DNA of 64,000 nucleotides from Hymenobacter sp. BT559 (lineage in GTDB: Bacteria; Bacteroidota; Bacteroidia; Cytophagales; Hymenobacteraceae), in NCBI RefSeq assembly GCF_016427535.1, contig NZ_JAELXV010000009.1:39598-103597 (forward strand). Reading direction: 5' to 3'. Shown here piece by piece: positions 1-8,687 of this stretch. The notes under the pieces were generated by a model. That model searched no databases. It was not told where the DNA came from and saw only the letters and a list, made by a program, of their open reading frames with translations. The translations under genes and the position numbers were made by a program. Each line of letters begins with the position of its first letter. Position 1 is the stretch's first letter.

Positions 1-860
1 AGTGAGTTCTCATAGGCCTGATTCTGATAGCCTACCGTCAGGGCCGGATTGCGCCGCGCTCGTACCAGGCTGATGCCGGACTGGCTCAGGGCCACGTTCT
101 GGCTGTAATAAGCCAGGGTAGGACTTAGGGCCACGGCGGCACTATCCTGACTAGGCAACGTGCCCAGCAGCTCGGCCCCGGTGCGGGCCAGTTCGGGGCC
201 GGTTTGGCGCAGGTCGGTGTCGGCCGTCAGGCCGGCCTCCGGCTGCCCGAGCAGCAGGCCCAGCCGGCGCTGCGCGGAGCGCTGGTCCACTACGGCCTGG
301 TCGAGCAGGTTGCGTACTTGCCGGGCCTCGGCCTCGGTGCTGACCCGCTGCAGGGCCGTCACCTCACCAGCCTTGAATAGGCGCTCGGTGGCTTGTTGCA
401 GCGCCTGAAACAGGCTGTCCTGATAGGTGAGCTGACGCACCTGCGCCTCGGCGAATTGCAGGGTCAGGTAGGCTTGGCGCACATCGCGGCGCACGGTGGC
501 GCGGTTCACCTCCAGGCCCCGCTCGGCCAGGATGATGCCGGCCTGCGCGACCTTGGCCTGCCGCCGGTACACCGTAGGCAGGTCGATGGTTTGCACCACG
601 CCCGGGGCCCACCGCTCCCCGGTGGGCGCGGAAAAGAGGAAATCGGGGTTCGTAGGCGCAAAACTACCGCGTTTGAGGGCGCGCTGCTCCTCGATTTCCT
701 GGGTGGACTGGCGCAGGCGCGGGTGCCGGCGCAGGGCTTGCTGCTCGGCGCTGTCCAGGCGCACGACCACCTGCTGGGCCCGCACGGAGCCCCCTAGTAG
801 CAGCAGGAGCAGCACCAATCCTACGCCTGAGAGCCGGAAAGAAAGGGGAAGGTTATTCAT
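1..860 (-). CDS. TolC-family outer membrane efflux protein, N-terminal part (runs off window)
   Basis: About 286 codons read from ATG at 858-860 to the left edge, so the C-terminus is missing. A signal peptide (hydrophobic LVLLLLLLGG, then VRAQQ) is followed by long amphipathic helices rich in Gln, Ala and Arg with TolC/CusC character (for example RRDVRQAYLTLQFAEAQVRQ). TolC proteins form the outer-membrane channel of tripartite RND efflux pumps. The two genes upstream on the same strand encode metal-binding lipoproteins, so a Cus/Czc-type pump is likely, with the membrane-fusion and RND subunits expected just outside the window. The exact substrate is inferred from context. Confidence 0.85.
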   Translation of the reverse strand, partial: MNNLPLSFRLSGVGLVLLLLLLGGSVRAQQVVVRLDSAEQQALRRHPRLRQSTQEIEEQRALKRGSFAPTNPDFLFSAPTGERWAPGVVQTIDLPTVYRRQAKVAQAGIILAERGLEVNRATVRRDVRQAYLTLQFAEAQVRQLTYQDSLFQALQQATERLFKAGEVTALQRVSTEAEARQVRNLLDQAVVDQRSAQRRLGLLLGQPEAGLTADTDLRQTGPELARTGAELLGTLPSQDSAAVALSPTLAYYSQNVALSQSGISLVRARRNPALTVGYQNQAYENS

Positions 861-954
861 GAGTAAGGGTTGGACCTAGGCCCGCCCGCCGGGCGAGGCC
901 GGCGGACGGGTAGGAACTCGGGGCAGGAAAAGCGGCTTGCCAGTCCGCCGGGCA

Positions 955-1779
955 CTAGGCTTTTTTCTCCAGGGCCATGCCGCACTTGGGGCACTTGCCA
1001 GGGGCGTTGCTCTGGCCACCGTCGTTCATCGGGCACGTGTACACGGCGGCCGACGTCTTCATCTTGCCAGCGTTCTGGGCGTGCCAGGCTTTGAATTGCT
1101 CAATCTCTTTCTTCTGGGCGGCTATCATCATTTGCGCCATCTCCTTGAGCTTGGTGTCTTTGCCGTGGGCCAGCTCTGCTTCGGCCATATCCATCGCACT
1201 CTGGTGGTGCACGGTCATCATCATGTTGAAATTCATGTCCGGGTCGGCTACCAGCGCGGGCATGTTTTTCATCATGTGGTCCATGCTCGTCTTCATTTGG
1301 GCGGTGAAGGGGTCGGCCGGGTCCTGGGGCTTATAGTTGGTCGGGGCGGAGTCAAGGCGCTCGGCGATGGGCTCCATCTCACCGATTTCCTTCTGCTGGT
1401 CAGCCTTGATTTTCTCAGCCATCTGGCGCATGGTGGCATCCTTACCGTCGCGCAGCTCAATGTCGGCCATGGCAACTGCCCCCTTGTGATGCTCCAGCAT
1501 CATGTGGGCGAAGTCGTGGTCGGTATTGCCCTTTGGCTTCAGGGCGTTCATCTTAGCCATCATGTCGTTCATGGAGGCCATCAGGGGCGAGGTGCCCGCG
1601 GCACCGTCCGCCATTTTAGAATGGTCCATGCCGGCCATGTTGCCGGTCACAGCCGAATCTGCAGTTGCTGGCGCCTCAGTGGTAGTAGCCGTGGTATCGG
1701 CTGACTTGTCGGAGTTGCAGCTGTTGAGCAGCAGGGTGCCCGAGCAGAGGGCAGCGAGGAGAAATGCGGACTTTTTCAT
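955..1779 (-). CDS. DUF305 lipoprotein with C-terminal heavy-metal-binding domain
   Basis: 274 aa. An N-terminal lipoprotein signal (LLLNSC) and a Thr/Ala linker precede two DUF305 four-helix units, each with the Met/His-rich signature DHDFAHMMLEHHKGAVAMA or its second copy NFNMMMTVHHQSAMDMA. The last 30 residues form a heavy-metal-binding domain (YTCPMN...GKCPKCGMAL). DUF305 proteins are ferritin-like and recur in copper and silver resistance loci; periplasmic metal sequestration is inferred. It lies 49 bases downstream of the next metal-binding lipoprotein and 94 bases before the TolC gene, consistent with one operon. Confidence 0.88.
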   Translation of the reverse strand: MKKSAFLLAALCSGTLLLNSCNSDKSADTTATTTEAPATADSAVTGNMAGMDHSKMADGAAGTSPLMASMNDMMAKMNALKPKGNTDHDFAHMMLEHHKGAVAMADIELRDGKDATMRQMAEKIKADQQKEIGEMEPIAERLDSAPTNYKPQDPADPFTAQMKTSMDHMMKNMPALVADPDMNFNMMMTVHHQSAMDMAEAELAHGKDTKLKEMAQMMIAAQKKEIEQFKAWHAQNAGKMKTSAAVYTCPMNDGGQSNAPGKCPKCGMALEKKA

Positions 1780-1828
1780 GGGGTTAGGGAAGAGTTGAAA
1801 GTGAAAAGTGAGGTGTTTGGTCTGAGGA

Positions 1829-2776
1829 TTAGGCCTTCACGTTGATGGTGAAGTCGCCGGTGTGAATCTGGCCGCCGTGATTGAATTGCAGAAAAACGCG
1901 GTACAGGCCGGGCTTTTCGAAGTTGGTATTGAAGCCGATGACGGGACCCTTGTCGGCCTGGTCGTTGGGGTGCACGTGCAGGTAGCGCTCGGTGTCCTCG
2001 CTGATGACTACGACGTGGCCCAGCGCCCCGAGGTACTTGTCGAGGTCGGTTACGGGCTGGCCATTCTTGCTCAGCGTGATTTTCATGCCCAGCAGCTGGC
2101 CCACTTTCAGGTCCTTATCAAAGGCGAGCGTAGCCTGGTAGCCGTCCCGGCTCCACTGCATCTGGTCTTTGCTGAACTTGACGGGCGTGTACTTGGCGCC
2201 CTGCACGCTCACTACCTGGCGGCCGAGCTGGTGGCCGCTGCCAGCGGGCGTGTAGTCCTGAAACAGCACGTAATCGCCGCCCTTGGCAAAGGTGAACGGA
2301 GCCCGGTAGTTGCCCTCAGCGGTGTACTCGGGGTGCTCATGGTAGAAAGCCGATAAGTCTTTGCGCACGATGATGAGGTGGATTTTCTTCTCGTGCACCA
2401 GAGCCAGCGGTACGGGTGCCTTCTCGTTGCCGACTTCCTGCGGGGTGTAGGTAAGCGTTACCGGTTGGCCCGCCACTAGCTGCATGGGCTTGGGCTCGAA
2501 CTGCATGGAATAGCTCTTGCCATTGCTGACCTGGTCGTTGTGGACCAACTCCATGCCGCACTTGGGGCACTTCTCGCCGGGCTTGGTGCTGGTCACTTCC
2601 GGGTGCATGGGGCAGGCGTAGGTATGGCCCCCGGCGTGCTGGGTTGTGCTGTCGGGTACGGTGCCCGTGGGCGTGGTAACGGTGTTAGTGGCGCTGCTGC
2701 TGGACGAATCCGAGGAGCAGCTGGCAACGGTAAACAGGCTGGCAACGGCCAGCAGCGGAACAAAAGAGCGGTTCAT
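1829..2776 (-). CDS. Heavy-metal-binding-domain lipoprotein
   Basis: 315 aa. A lipoprotein signal (LFTVASC) and a Ser/Thr linker precede a heavy-metal-binding domain at about residues 52-80 (YACPMHPEV...GEKCPKCGMEL). The remaining 220 residues are beta-rich and carry Met/His patches such as AFYHEHPEYT and YLHVHPNDQ, a layout often seen beside CusA/CusB in Bacteroidota. The protein should be tethered in the periplasm and bind Cu(I)/Ag(I)-type ions through the Cys and Met residues; this is inferred from the family. Probably co-transcribed with the DUF305 gene 49 bases downstream. Confidence 0.85.
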   Translation of the reverse strand: MNRSFVPLLAVASLFTVASCSSDSSSSSATNTVTTPTGTVPDSTTQHAGGHTYACPMHPEVTSTKPGEKCPKCGMELVHNDQVSNGKSYSMQFEPKPMQLVAGQPVTLTYTPQEVGNEKAPVPLALVHEKKIHLIIVRKDLSAFYHEHPEYTAEGNYRAPFTFAKGGDYVLFQDYTPAGSGHQLGRQVVSVQGAKYTPVKFSKDQMQWSRDGYQATLAFDKDLKVGQLLGMKITLSKNGQPVTDLDKYLGALGHVVVISEDTERYLHVHPNDQADKGPVIGFNTNFEKPGLYRVFLQFNHGGQIHTGDFTINVKA

Positions 2777-2836
2777 GAAAACGGATAGGGGATAAACGAA
2801 TACCGGCGGCCAGCTAGTGGCGGGGCCGGTGAGGGC

Positions 2837-2968
2837 CTAGGCCTGCGCCTGCTGCCAAAGCACGAAGCCCAGAGCGGCAGCCAACCCGGCGTAGAGCAGG
2901 TAGGACAGCCAGCGACGGCCCGGCCCACGGGGGAGCGGCGCACCGGCCTCCTGGCAACAACTCTTCAT
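2837..2968 (-). CDS. 43-aa single-span membrane peptide in the copper operon
   Basis: A short frame from ATG at 2966-2968 encodes MKSCCQEAGAPLPRGPGRRW, then one hydrophobic span (LSYLLYAGLAAALGFVLW) and stops. The N-terminal Cys-Cys pair followed by a basic stretch and a transmembrane helix fits a small inner-membrane metal-handling peptide. It lies between the Cys/His-rich secreted protein and the HMBD lipoprotein on the same strand, so it is plausibly an operon member. The family is not recognised, and its size makes the call provisional. Confidence 0.5.
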   Translation of the reverse strand: MKSCCQEAGAPLPRGPGRRWLSYLLYAGLAAALGFVLWQQAQA

Positions 2969-3096
2969 TGCGAGGGAGGAAAAACCAGGAAAATGGGGGA
3001 AGGGGGCGCGGCTGGGCCACGCGGGCGAGCAAACGAAAAGGCCCGCCCCGGACATAGCATAGCTATGCCGGCGCGAGCCTTAGCGCGTCGAAAGAA

Positions 3097-3570
3097 TCAG
3101 ACAGTCAGCGACTGGATGAAAATACGGATGTCGGGTATTTTGGGCTTTAAGTGCCGGGGCGGCACCAAAGCAACCGTAGCCGTGCGGTCCCACTTGCCAG
3201 CCAAGGGCCGGAAATGAAACTCAATTGCCGTCGGCAGAATAGCCGGGGCCGGAATAAGCAGATGCTTCTGGGCAGGGGTCGTCAGCGACGAGAGCAGCGA
3301 AGCAGACTTATCCTTGCAGCAATCGTGGGTACGGCTGGGCTTGGGCGAATGCCCCTTCTGCTTGGTATGGTGCTCGGCCACGGCCCCATGGCCATGGCAG
3401 CCCGCGTGCGCTGGCTTCTCGGCCTGGTGATGGGTCCCCACTGCCGAGGGAGGAGCCGCCGGCACCGGATTCAACGTTGCGCACCAGCACTGCCCCACGA
3501 ACACGTTGACGAAGACGAGCAGGAAGCTCGTCGCCAGCAAACGGCGGAAAGGGAACAGGCTACGAAACAT
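3097..3570 (-). CDS. Cys/His-rich secreted protein, first gene of the copper-type operon
   Basis: 157 aa from ATG at 3568-3570 (an in-frame GTG nine bases upstream is less likely). A signal-anchor segment (LLATSFLLVFVNVFVGQ) is followed by a His/Cys-rich stretch, about residues 50-85, with HAGCHGHGAVAEHH and HDCCKDK. The C-terminal half is hydrophobic and basic. Proteins with the HxCCKD pattern sit at the head of copper or silver efflux operons in Bacteroidota and are usually annotated as hypothetical. Periplasmic metal binding is inferred. A Bacteroidota -7 box lies 20 bases upstream of the start. Confidence 0.7.
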   Translation of the reverse strand: MFRSLFPFRRLLATSFLLVFVNVFVGQCWCATLNPVPAAPPSAVGTHHQAEKPAHAGCHGHGAVAEHHTKQKGHSPKPSRTHDCCKDKSASLLSSLTTPAQKHLLIPAPAILPTAIEFHFRPLAGKWDRTATVALVPPRHLKPKIPDIRIFIQSLTV

Positions 3571-3902
3571 GAGGGGCACTAAGCAGCCGCAAAATTAGGC
3601 TTATCTCTCGGAAGCATTTGGGCTGCCTCTTTACCCGCAAAGCCCCGAAAGGGTTCCGGTAGCTAGAGTTGGCTTTTGAGGATGGAAGGCTAAAATGGCC
3701 TTTCTGAGCAACTCAGGCTCTTCTGCTTAGATAAGTGACAACCAGCACGCGGGAGCTTACAGCAAAATTATGTAAGAGTACAGCGTGATTTTGTAAACAG
3801 GTTGCGGTAGGCAACTGAGCATAGCTTGTCAATGACTGCGTCTTTAGTCGAACTGCTTGGTAAGCGTATTCGCGATTTATCTTCCAGCTTATTTAAGCAG
3901 TC
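3571..3902. promoter_or_regulatory. Divergent intergenic region with a -7 box for the copper-type operon
   Basis: This 332-base spacer separates the minus-strand metal operon from the plus-strand gene at 3903. On the minus strand TAATTTTG (3597 to 3590) matches the Bacteroidota -7 consensus TAnnTTTG and would start transcription about 15 bases before the ATG at 3570. A matching -33 TTTG is not clear. No strong promoter was found for the plus-strand gene. The rest is AT-richer and shows no gene. Confidence 0.45.
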
Positions 3903-5336
3903 ATGCCGCTAGTACCGAAAAACCCAGGGGGTACGTTGGCCGAGCAGTACCTCGCTGAACTCGGTGAGCATTCATTTTTAACGCTATGGAGCTACGTCAG
4001 CCCTTTTCGCAACCAAAGCTTCAGCGCGCAGGGTAGCGAAGGAAAAGAGTTGTGTGATATGCTGGTGGTGTTCGATGAGCACGTCATCATCTTTTCGAGC
4101 AAGCACTGCGAGTATCCTACTACCCCTGACTCGGCATTGAATTGGAGCCGTTGGTACAAGCGAGCCGTGGCGGCAGCCGCTGACCAACTCTACGGGGCCG
4201 AGCGGTGGTTGAGGCAGCATCCTGAACGGGTATACCTAGACAAGGCCTGCCAGCATCCTTTCCCGGTGCCCCTGCCAGCCCCAGCCGCCATGAAAGTCCA
4301 TCGTATCGTCGTGGCGCATGGTGCTTCGCAGCCCTGCCAGGCGGAGTTTGGCGGAACGGGAAGCTTAATGCTTGACAACCGGGTGCACGGGCCGGCTCAC
4401 TACGATACCCAGCGCTTCAAGCCCGAGCCGTTCACAATAGGCTTAGTGGACCCGGCGAAAGCTTACGTGCACGTCTTCGATGATGCCTCGTTGGCGGCCG
4501 TGATGCAGATGTTGGATACGATAACGGATTTCGTGGCATACCTAGAGAAAAAGGAAGCCCTGTTATCCCAGGGCAGCCTGAAAGTGTGGGCGGCTGGCGA
4601 GGATGATTTGCTAGCCTACTACCTGCGTAACACGGACCACGACGAAGCTAGTCCTACTTTTGGTCGCCACATCTTCCCGGTTGCGGCGGGCTACCTGGGG
4701 CTGCGCATTTCAGAAGGGTTTTGGAGCGATTTCATAGCAAGTCCTCAGTATCAGGCCCGTCGCAAAGCTGACCAGGGTAGTTATGCATGGGATGGCTTGA
4801 TAAAATTTATTTATGAACACACCGACGATGGCAACGCCTACGCTCTACGCCTCGACACCTCATTCACTAGTCGAGAAGCGGCCTTGCGCATCATGGCGCG
4901 CGAGTCCCGGCTGAGCCGCCGAATGCTGGCCAAGTCTTTCCGGGAAATGATAGTGCAATCAGAGCCGGACGAGTACCACGTGCGGCATACCGGCGCGGTG
5001 GAAGACAGCGGCGTGCAATACGTATTCCTGCTTTTGCCCAGAAGGAAAGGAGAAACGGTTGCTGACTACCGCATGAGACGCTTTGAGGTGCTACAGGGGT
5101 ATTGTTTAGCCATCAAGTTTCAGCAGTTTGGCCAAACGCAAAAGTTCTTCGGCATTGCAACGGAAGCCGGTGGGTTTGACGCGTTGAGTAGCTACGATTT
5201 GATGTATTTCGAAGGCGGCGTATGGGAGGAAAACGAGCGCGAATTGGCAGAGCAGGCCAGTTTGTACTTCTTTCGGAATCCCGTAGCGTCAACTTCCCAC
5301 GAAGATGAGTATTCAGGAGGCAACGAAAGTGCGTAG
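3903..5336 (+). CDS. Unknown protein with an N-terminal PD-(D/E)XK-like nuclease motif
   Basis: 477 aa, family not recognised. Residues 46-70 read EGKELCDMLVVFDEHVIIFS followed by SK: an acidic residue at 49, Asp52, a hydrophobic strand and Lys67, the spacing of a restriction-endonuclease-like (NERD-like) core. The lysine-bearing strand has Ser where the second acid is usual, so catalysis is uncertain. The remaining 400 residues are mixed alpha/beta without a known motif. The gene stands alone between two metal-resistance operons, 154 bases before copA. A DNA-handling or defence role is inference only. Confidence 0.75.
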   Translation: MPLVPKNPGGTLAEQYLAELGEHSFLTLWSYVSPFRNQSFSAQGSEGKELCDMLVVFDEHVIIFSSKHCEYPTTPDSALNWSRWYKRAVAAAADQLYGAERWLRQHPERVYLDKACQHPFPVPLPAPAAMKVHRIVVAHGASQPCQAEFGGTGSLMLDNRVHGPAHYDTQRFKPEPFTIGLVDPAKAYVHVFDDASLAAVMQMLDTITDFVAYLEKKEALLSQGSLKVWAAGEDDLLAYYLRNTDHDEASPTFGRHIFPVAAGYLGLRISEGFWSDFIASPQYQARRKADQGSYAWDGLIKFIYEHTDDGNAYALRLDTSFTSREAALRIMARESRLSRRMLAKSFREMIVQSEPDEYHVRHTGAVEDSGVQYVFLLLPRRKGETVADYRMRRFEVLQGYCLAIKFQQFGQTQKFFGIATEAGGFDALSSYDLMYFEGGVWEENERELAEQASLYFFRNPVASTSHEDEYSGGNESA

Positions 5337-5489
5337 CGCAAGCACACTCGCTTTGTCTGTCAAATTATGCAAGTCTGCGACAGTATTTAATACCAACTTT
5401 GGTGAGTGAGAGCCGTTGCTTTGTAGAGTAGTTGTGGGCTTAAGCCGTGAGGCTGATAGACTCAGCAATCTGCTACTATTCTGCTAGTT

Positions 5490-7757
5490 ATGGAACCTGC
5501 CACTAAAACCGAAACCCTCGACATCGAAGGCATGACCTGCGCCTCGTGCGCGTCCTTCGTCGAGAAGTCGCTCAGTCGCACGCCGGGCGTGCAGCGGGCC
5601 ATGGTCAATTTTGCCACCGAGAAGGCTACCGTGGACTACGTGCCCACCCAGGCCTCCCCGGCTACCTTAAAAGAAGCCGTTATCAACGCTGGCTACGGCG
5701 TGGTGGAGCGCCCCCCCGACATCAGCGCGGCCGAGCGCAGCGCCGAAATTGACCGGCAGAAAGCGCTGGCTTACCAGAAGCTCAAGCGTCGCTTCGGGGT
5801 AGCCGTGGGGCTGGCCCTCCTCATCATGCCCCTGAGCATGCTCATGCTCTGGCCCGCCATGATGCAGCGCGTGAACATGCAGTGGCTCAACTACGGCTTG
5901 CTCTTCCTTACGCTGCCCGTGCTGCTCTACAGCGGGCGGGAGTTCTACGAATCGGCCTGGAACGGCTTCAAGCACCGGGCGGCCAACATGGATACGCTCA
6001 TTGCGGTGGGCACTGGCGCGGCCTTTCTCTACAGCCTGGCGGCTACGGTGGTGCCCGGCTTTTTCACCAGTCGGGGCTTGATGCCCGAGGTATACTACGA
6101 CACCACGGCTACCATCATTGCGTTGATTCTGCTGGGCAAGGTGCTGGAGCTGCGTGCGAAGACCCAAACGTCGTCCGCCATGCGCAGCCTGATTGGGCTG
6201 CAAGCCAAGAATGCCCGCGTGGTGCGGCCCGATGGCGCGGAAGTCGACGTACCCATCGAGCAGGTGCAGCTGGGCGACCTAGTGGTGGTGCGCCCCGGCG
6301 AGAAGGTGGCCACCGACGGCCTCATCATGGAAGGTAGTTCGGCCGTGGACGAGGCCATGCTTACGGGCGAAAGCCTGCCGGTGCAGAAGCAGGCGGGCGA
6401 CCCGGTGTTCGGCGCTACGCTCAACAAAACCGGTTCCTTTCGCTTCCGCGTGACTAAGGTGGGGACCGACACCATGCTTTCACAGATTGTGAAGCTGGTG
6501 GAAGACGCCCAGGGTAGCCGCGCCCCCATTCAGCGGCTGGCCGATAAAGTCAGCGCCATTTTCGTACCCACGGTGGTAGTCATTGCCATCCTCACGTTCG
6601 TCATCTGGTTTGATTTGGCCCCGGTCGGCACCCGGCTGCCACTGGCGCTGGTCAACTTCGTGGCCGTGCTCATCATTGCCTGCCCCTGTGCGCTGGGGCT
6701 GGCCACGCCCACGGCCATCATGGTGAGTACCGGTAAGGGCGCGGAGCATGGCGTCCTGGTGCGCAACGCCGAGGCGCTGGAAAAGGCTTACCAAGTCAAC
6801 ACGGTACTGCTGGATAAAACCGGCACCATTACCCGCGGCGAGCCCGCCGTGACGGATTTCTGGACGCTGCCCGACCAGCCGACCAGCCAATTGCTGCAAG
6901 TAGTGGCCGCCGTAGAGCGCCAGAGCGAACACCCGTTGGCCGAGGCCGTGGTGCGCCACGCGGAGGCGCAGGGCGGGGCGAGCCTGAGTGCCACCGGATT
7001 CCGGGCCGTGGAAGGCAAGGGAGCCGCCGCCACCGTGAACGGCCAGGCCGTGCTGATTGGCAACCGCCGCCTGCTGGCCGACGAAGGCGCAAGCCTCTCC
7101 CCTAGTCTGATAACCCAGGCCGAGCAGCTATTGAGCCAGGCTAAAACGGTGCTTTACATCGCCGTGGCGGGCCAGGCCGTGGGCCTAATCGGCGTGGCCG
7201 ACACCGTGCGCGACACCTCGGCCGCCGCCATCAAAAAGCTACAGGCGCTAGGCATTGAGGTAGTGATGATGACGGGCGACAATCCCGAAACGGCCGCCCA
7301 GGTGGCCGAGCAGGTGGGCATCACGCGCTATTTCGCCGAGGTGCTGCCCGCTGATAAAGCCGGTAAGGTGAAGGAGCTGCAAGCCGAGGGCCGCATCGTG
7401 GCCATGGTGGGTGACGGCATCAACGACGCACCAGCGCTGGCCCAGGCCGACATTGGCCTGGCCATCGGCTCGGGTACCGACGTGGCGATGGAAGCAGCGG
7501 GCATTACGCTCATGCGCTCCGACCTGAACGGGGTGGTCACCGCCATCGAACTAAGCCGCCAGACCATTCGGACCATCAAGCAGAACCTGTTTTTTGCGTT
7601 CATCTACAACACGCTGGGCATTCCCGTGGCGGCCGGGCTGCTGTATCCCTTCTTTGGCATTCTGCTCTCGCCTATGCTCGCGGCCGGGGCCATGGCCCTC
7701 AGCTCGGTGTCGGTGCTGACTAACTCGCTGCGCCTGCGCGCTTTCGATAACCACTAA
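5490..7757 (+). CDS. copA: Copper-translocating P1B-type ATPase
   Basis: 755 aa, full length. One N-terminal HMA domain carries the metal site GMTCASC (residues 13-19). Eight transmembrane segments follow, with the membrane metal site CPCALGLATP, actuator TGES, phosphorylation motif DKTGTIT, the P1B-specific SEHPLAEAV and hinge GDGINDAPAL. CPC is typical of Cu(I)/Ag(I) exporters, so it should pump cytosolic Cu(I) into the periplasm at the cost of ATP. A cupredoxin-like gene follows after 12 bases and is probably translated from the same mRNA. The assigned ATG gives a complete HMA domain. Confidence 0.95.
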   Translation: MEPATKTETLDIEGMTCASCASFVEKSLSRTPGVQRAMVNFATEKATVDYVPTQASPATLKEAVINAGYGVVERPPDISAAERSAEIDRQKALAYQKLKRRFGVAVGLALLIMPLSMLMLWPAMMQRVNMQWLNYGLLFLTLPVLLYSGREFYESAWNGFKHRAANMDTLIAVGTGAAFLYSLAATVVPGFFTSRGLMPEVYYDTTATIIALILLGKVLELRAKTQTSSAMRSLIGLQAKNARVVRPDGAEVDVPIEQVQLGDLVVVRPGEKVATDGLIMEGSSAVDEAMLTGESLPVQKQAGDPVFGATLNKTGSFRFRVTKVGTDTMLSQIVKLVEDAQGSRAPIQRLADKVSAIFVPTVVVIAILTFVIWFDLAPVGTRLPLALVNFVAVLIIACPCALGLATPTAIMVSTGKGAEHGVLVRNAEALEKAYQVNTVLLDKTGTITRGEPAVTDFWTLPDQPTSQLLQVVAAVERQSEHPLAEAVVRHAEAQGGASLSATGFRAVEGKGAAATVNGQAVLIGNRRLLADEGASLSPSLITQAEQLLSQAKTVLYIAVAGQAVGLIGVADTVRDTSAAAIKKLQALGIEVVMMTGDNPETAAQVAEQVGITRYFAEVLPADKAGKVKELQAEGRIVAMVGDGINDAPALAQADIGLAIGSGTDVAMEAAGITLMRSDLNGVVTAIELSRQTIRTIKQNLFFAFIYNTLGIPVAAGLLYPFFGILLSPMLAAGAMALSSVSVLTNSLRLRAFDNH

Positions 7758-7769
7758 TTGTTGCTTGCT

Positions 7770-8147
7770 ATGGATTCGACTGCCCTTATCGTAACCGTTG
7801 CTGGCCTGGGCCTAGCGGCCTTCGTGCTCTGGTACTTCTTCTTCTCGGCCCGCCAGACGGCCAGCGCCGTGTCCACGTCGGGCGGGGTGCAGGAAGTAGC
7901 CATCACGGTAAAGGGCGGCTATTCGCCCGATGTGATTGAGGTGGAGCGCGGCAAGCCCGTACAGCTGAGCTTTTACCGCGACGAGGAAAACAGCTGCTCC
8001 GAGGAGCTGCTGATGCCCGATTTCAGCATTCGCCGCGACCTGCCGGCTTTTAAAACCACGTTGGTGGAGCTGCTGCCCCAGCAGGCGGGCAAGTTTGAGT
8101 TTACCTGCGGCATGGGCATGCTGCGGGGTAGCCTGGTAGTGAAGTAA
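7770..8147 (+). CDS. Membrane-anchored cupredoxin-like protein
   Basis: 125 aa from ATG 7770 (an in-frame TTG 12 bases earlier is possible). One N-terminal membrane helix (VAGLGLAAFVLWYFFF) is followed by a small beta-barrel with cupredoxin hallmarks: KGGYSPDVIEVERGKPVQL, SCSEELLMPDF and a C-terminal loop FEFTCGMGMLRGSLVV. The potential copper ligands are the Cys residues and Met/Glu of the last loop. Its position directly after copA suggests it takes or buffers copper on the outer side of the membrane. That partnership is inference. Confidence 0.85.
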   Translation: MDSTALIVTVAGLGLAAFVLWYFFFSARQTASAVSTSGGVQEVAITVKGGYSPDVIEVERGKPVQLSFYRDEENSCSEELLMPDFSIRRDLPAFKTTLVELLPQQAGKFEFTCGMGMLRGSLVVK

Positions 8148-8266
8148 CGGTCTTGGCTAAAAGGCAGCTGCCTAGGTTGCGGCCCCTACGCAAATTCATT
8201 AAGAGCGTAGCATACTCCTCGATTGCTGGGTCGTGGAGACAATTAGGCTGAACTATTATTTTAGCT

Positions 8267-8295
8267 TTTGCTTAATTACTTTAACACTATCTTTG
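8267..8295 (+). promoter_or_regulatory. Bacteroidota -33/-7 promoter for the arsR-merTP operon
   Basis: TTTG at 8267-8270 and TATCTTTG at 8288-8295 are separated by 17 bases, a near-consensus Bacteroidota sigma-A promoter. Transcription would start close to 8302, giving a leader of only about 8 bases before the ATG at 8310. Confidence 0.65.
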
Positions 8296-8309
8296 CCAAA
8301 ACTTCCTGT

Positions 8310-8687
8310 ATGAAAGAGACTGTGTGCGTCCGGGTGTTTGCTGATAGCCAGCACATCCAGCAATGCAAAACGCGTTTGGCTCACGCCGAGCCGGCCCTGC
8401 AGTCGTTGGCGGGGGTCTTGGCTTTAGCCGGAAACGAGGTGCGGCTGAAAATTCTCCTCCTGCTGGCAGATGAACAACAGCTGTGCGTATGCGACATCGC
8501 CGATGTGCTAGAAATGACCGTTTCCGCCGTTTCGCAGCACCTGCGCAAGCTTAAGGATGGGGGCGTACTGCACGCCCACAAGGTGGGCCAAACGGTGTTC
8601 TACGCCCTGAGTCAGCCTCATTTACCTATTCTGCGCCCCCTGCTAGCTGGCTTACCGGCTGCTCCTGTTTCTCACTACGCCCAATGA
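8310..8687 (+). CDS. ArsR/SmtB-family metal-responsive repressor
   Basis: 125 aa; start set at ATG 8310, just behind the promoter. The winged-helix core contains LALAGNEVRLKILLLL, the recognition region VSAVSQHLRKL and a wing (AHKVGQTVFYAL). The metal-site motif before the recognition helix, LCVCDIADVL (CxC), matches the alpha-3 type used by ArsR, CadC and CmtR regulators. It overlaps the MerTP gene by 4 bases (ATGA), so it should repress its own operon and release DNA on binding a thiophilic ion. The likely inducer, Hg(II) or a similar ion, is inferred from the MerTP neighbour. Confidence 0.88.
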   Translation: MKETVCVRVFADSQHIQQCKTRLAHAEPALQSLAGVLALAGNEVRLKILLLLADEQQLCVCDIADVLEMTVSAVSQHLRKLKDGGVLHAHKVGQTVFYALSQPHLPILRPLLAGLPAAPVSHYAQ

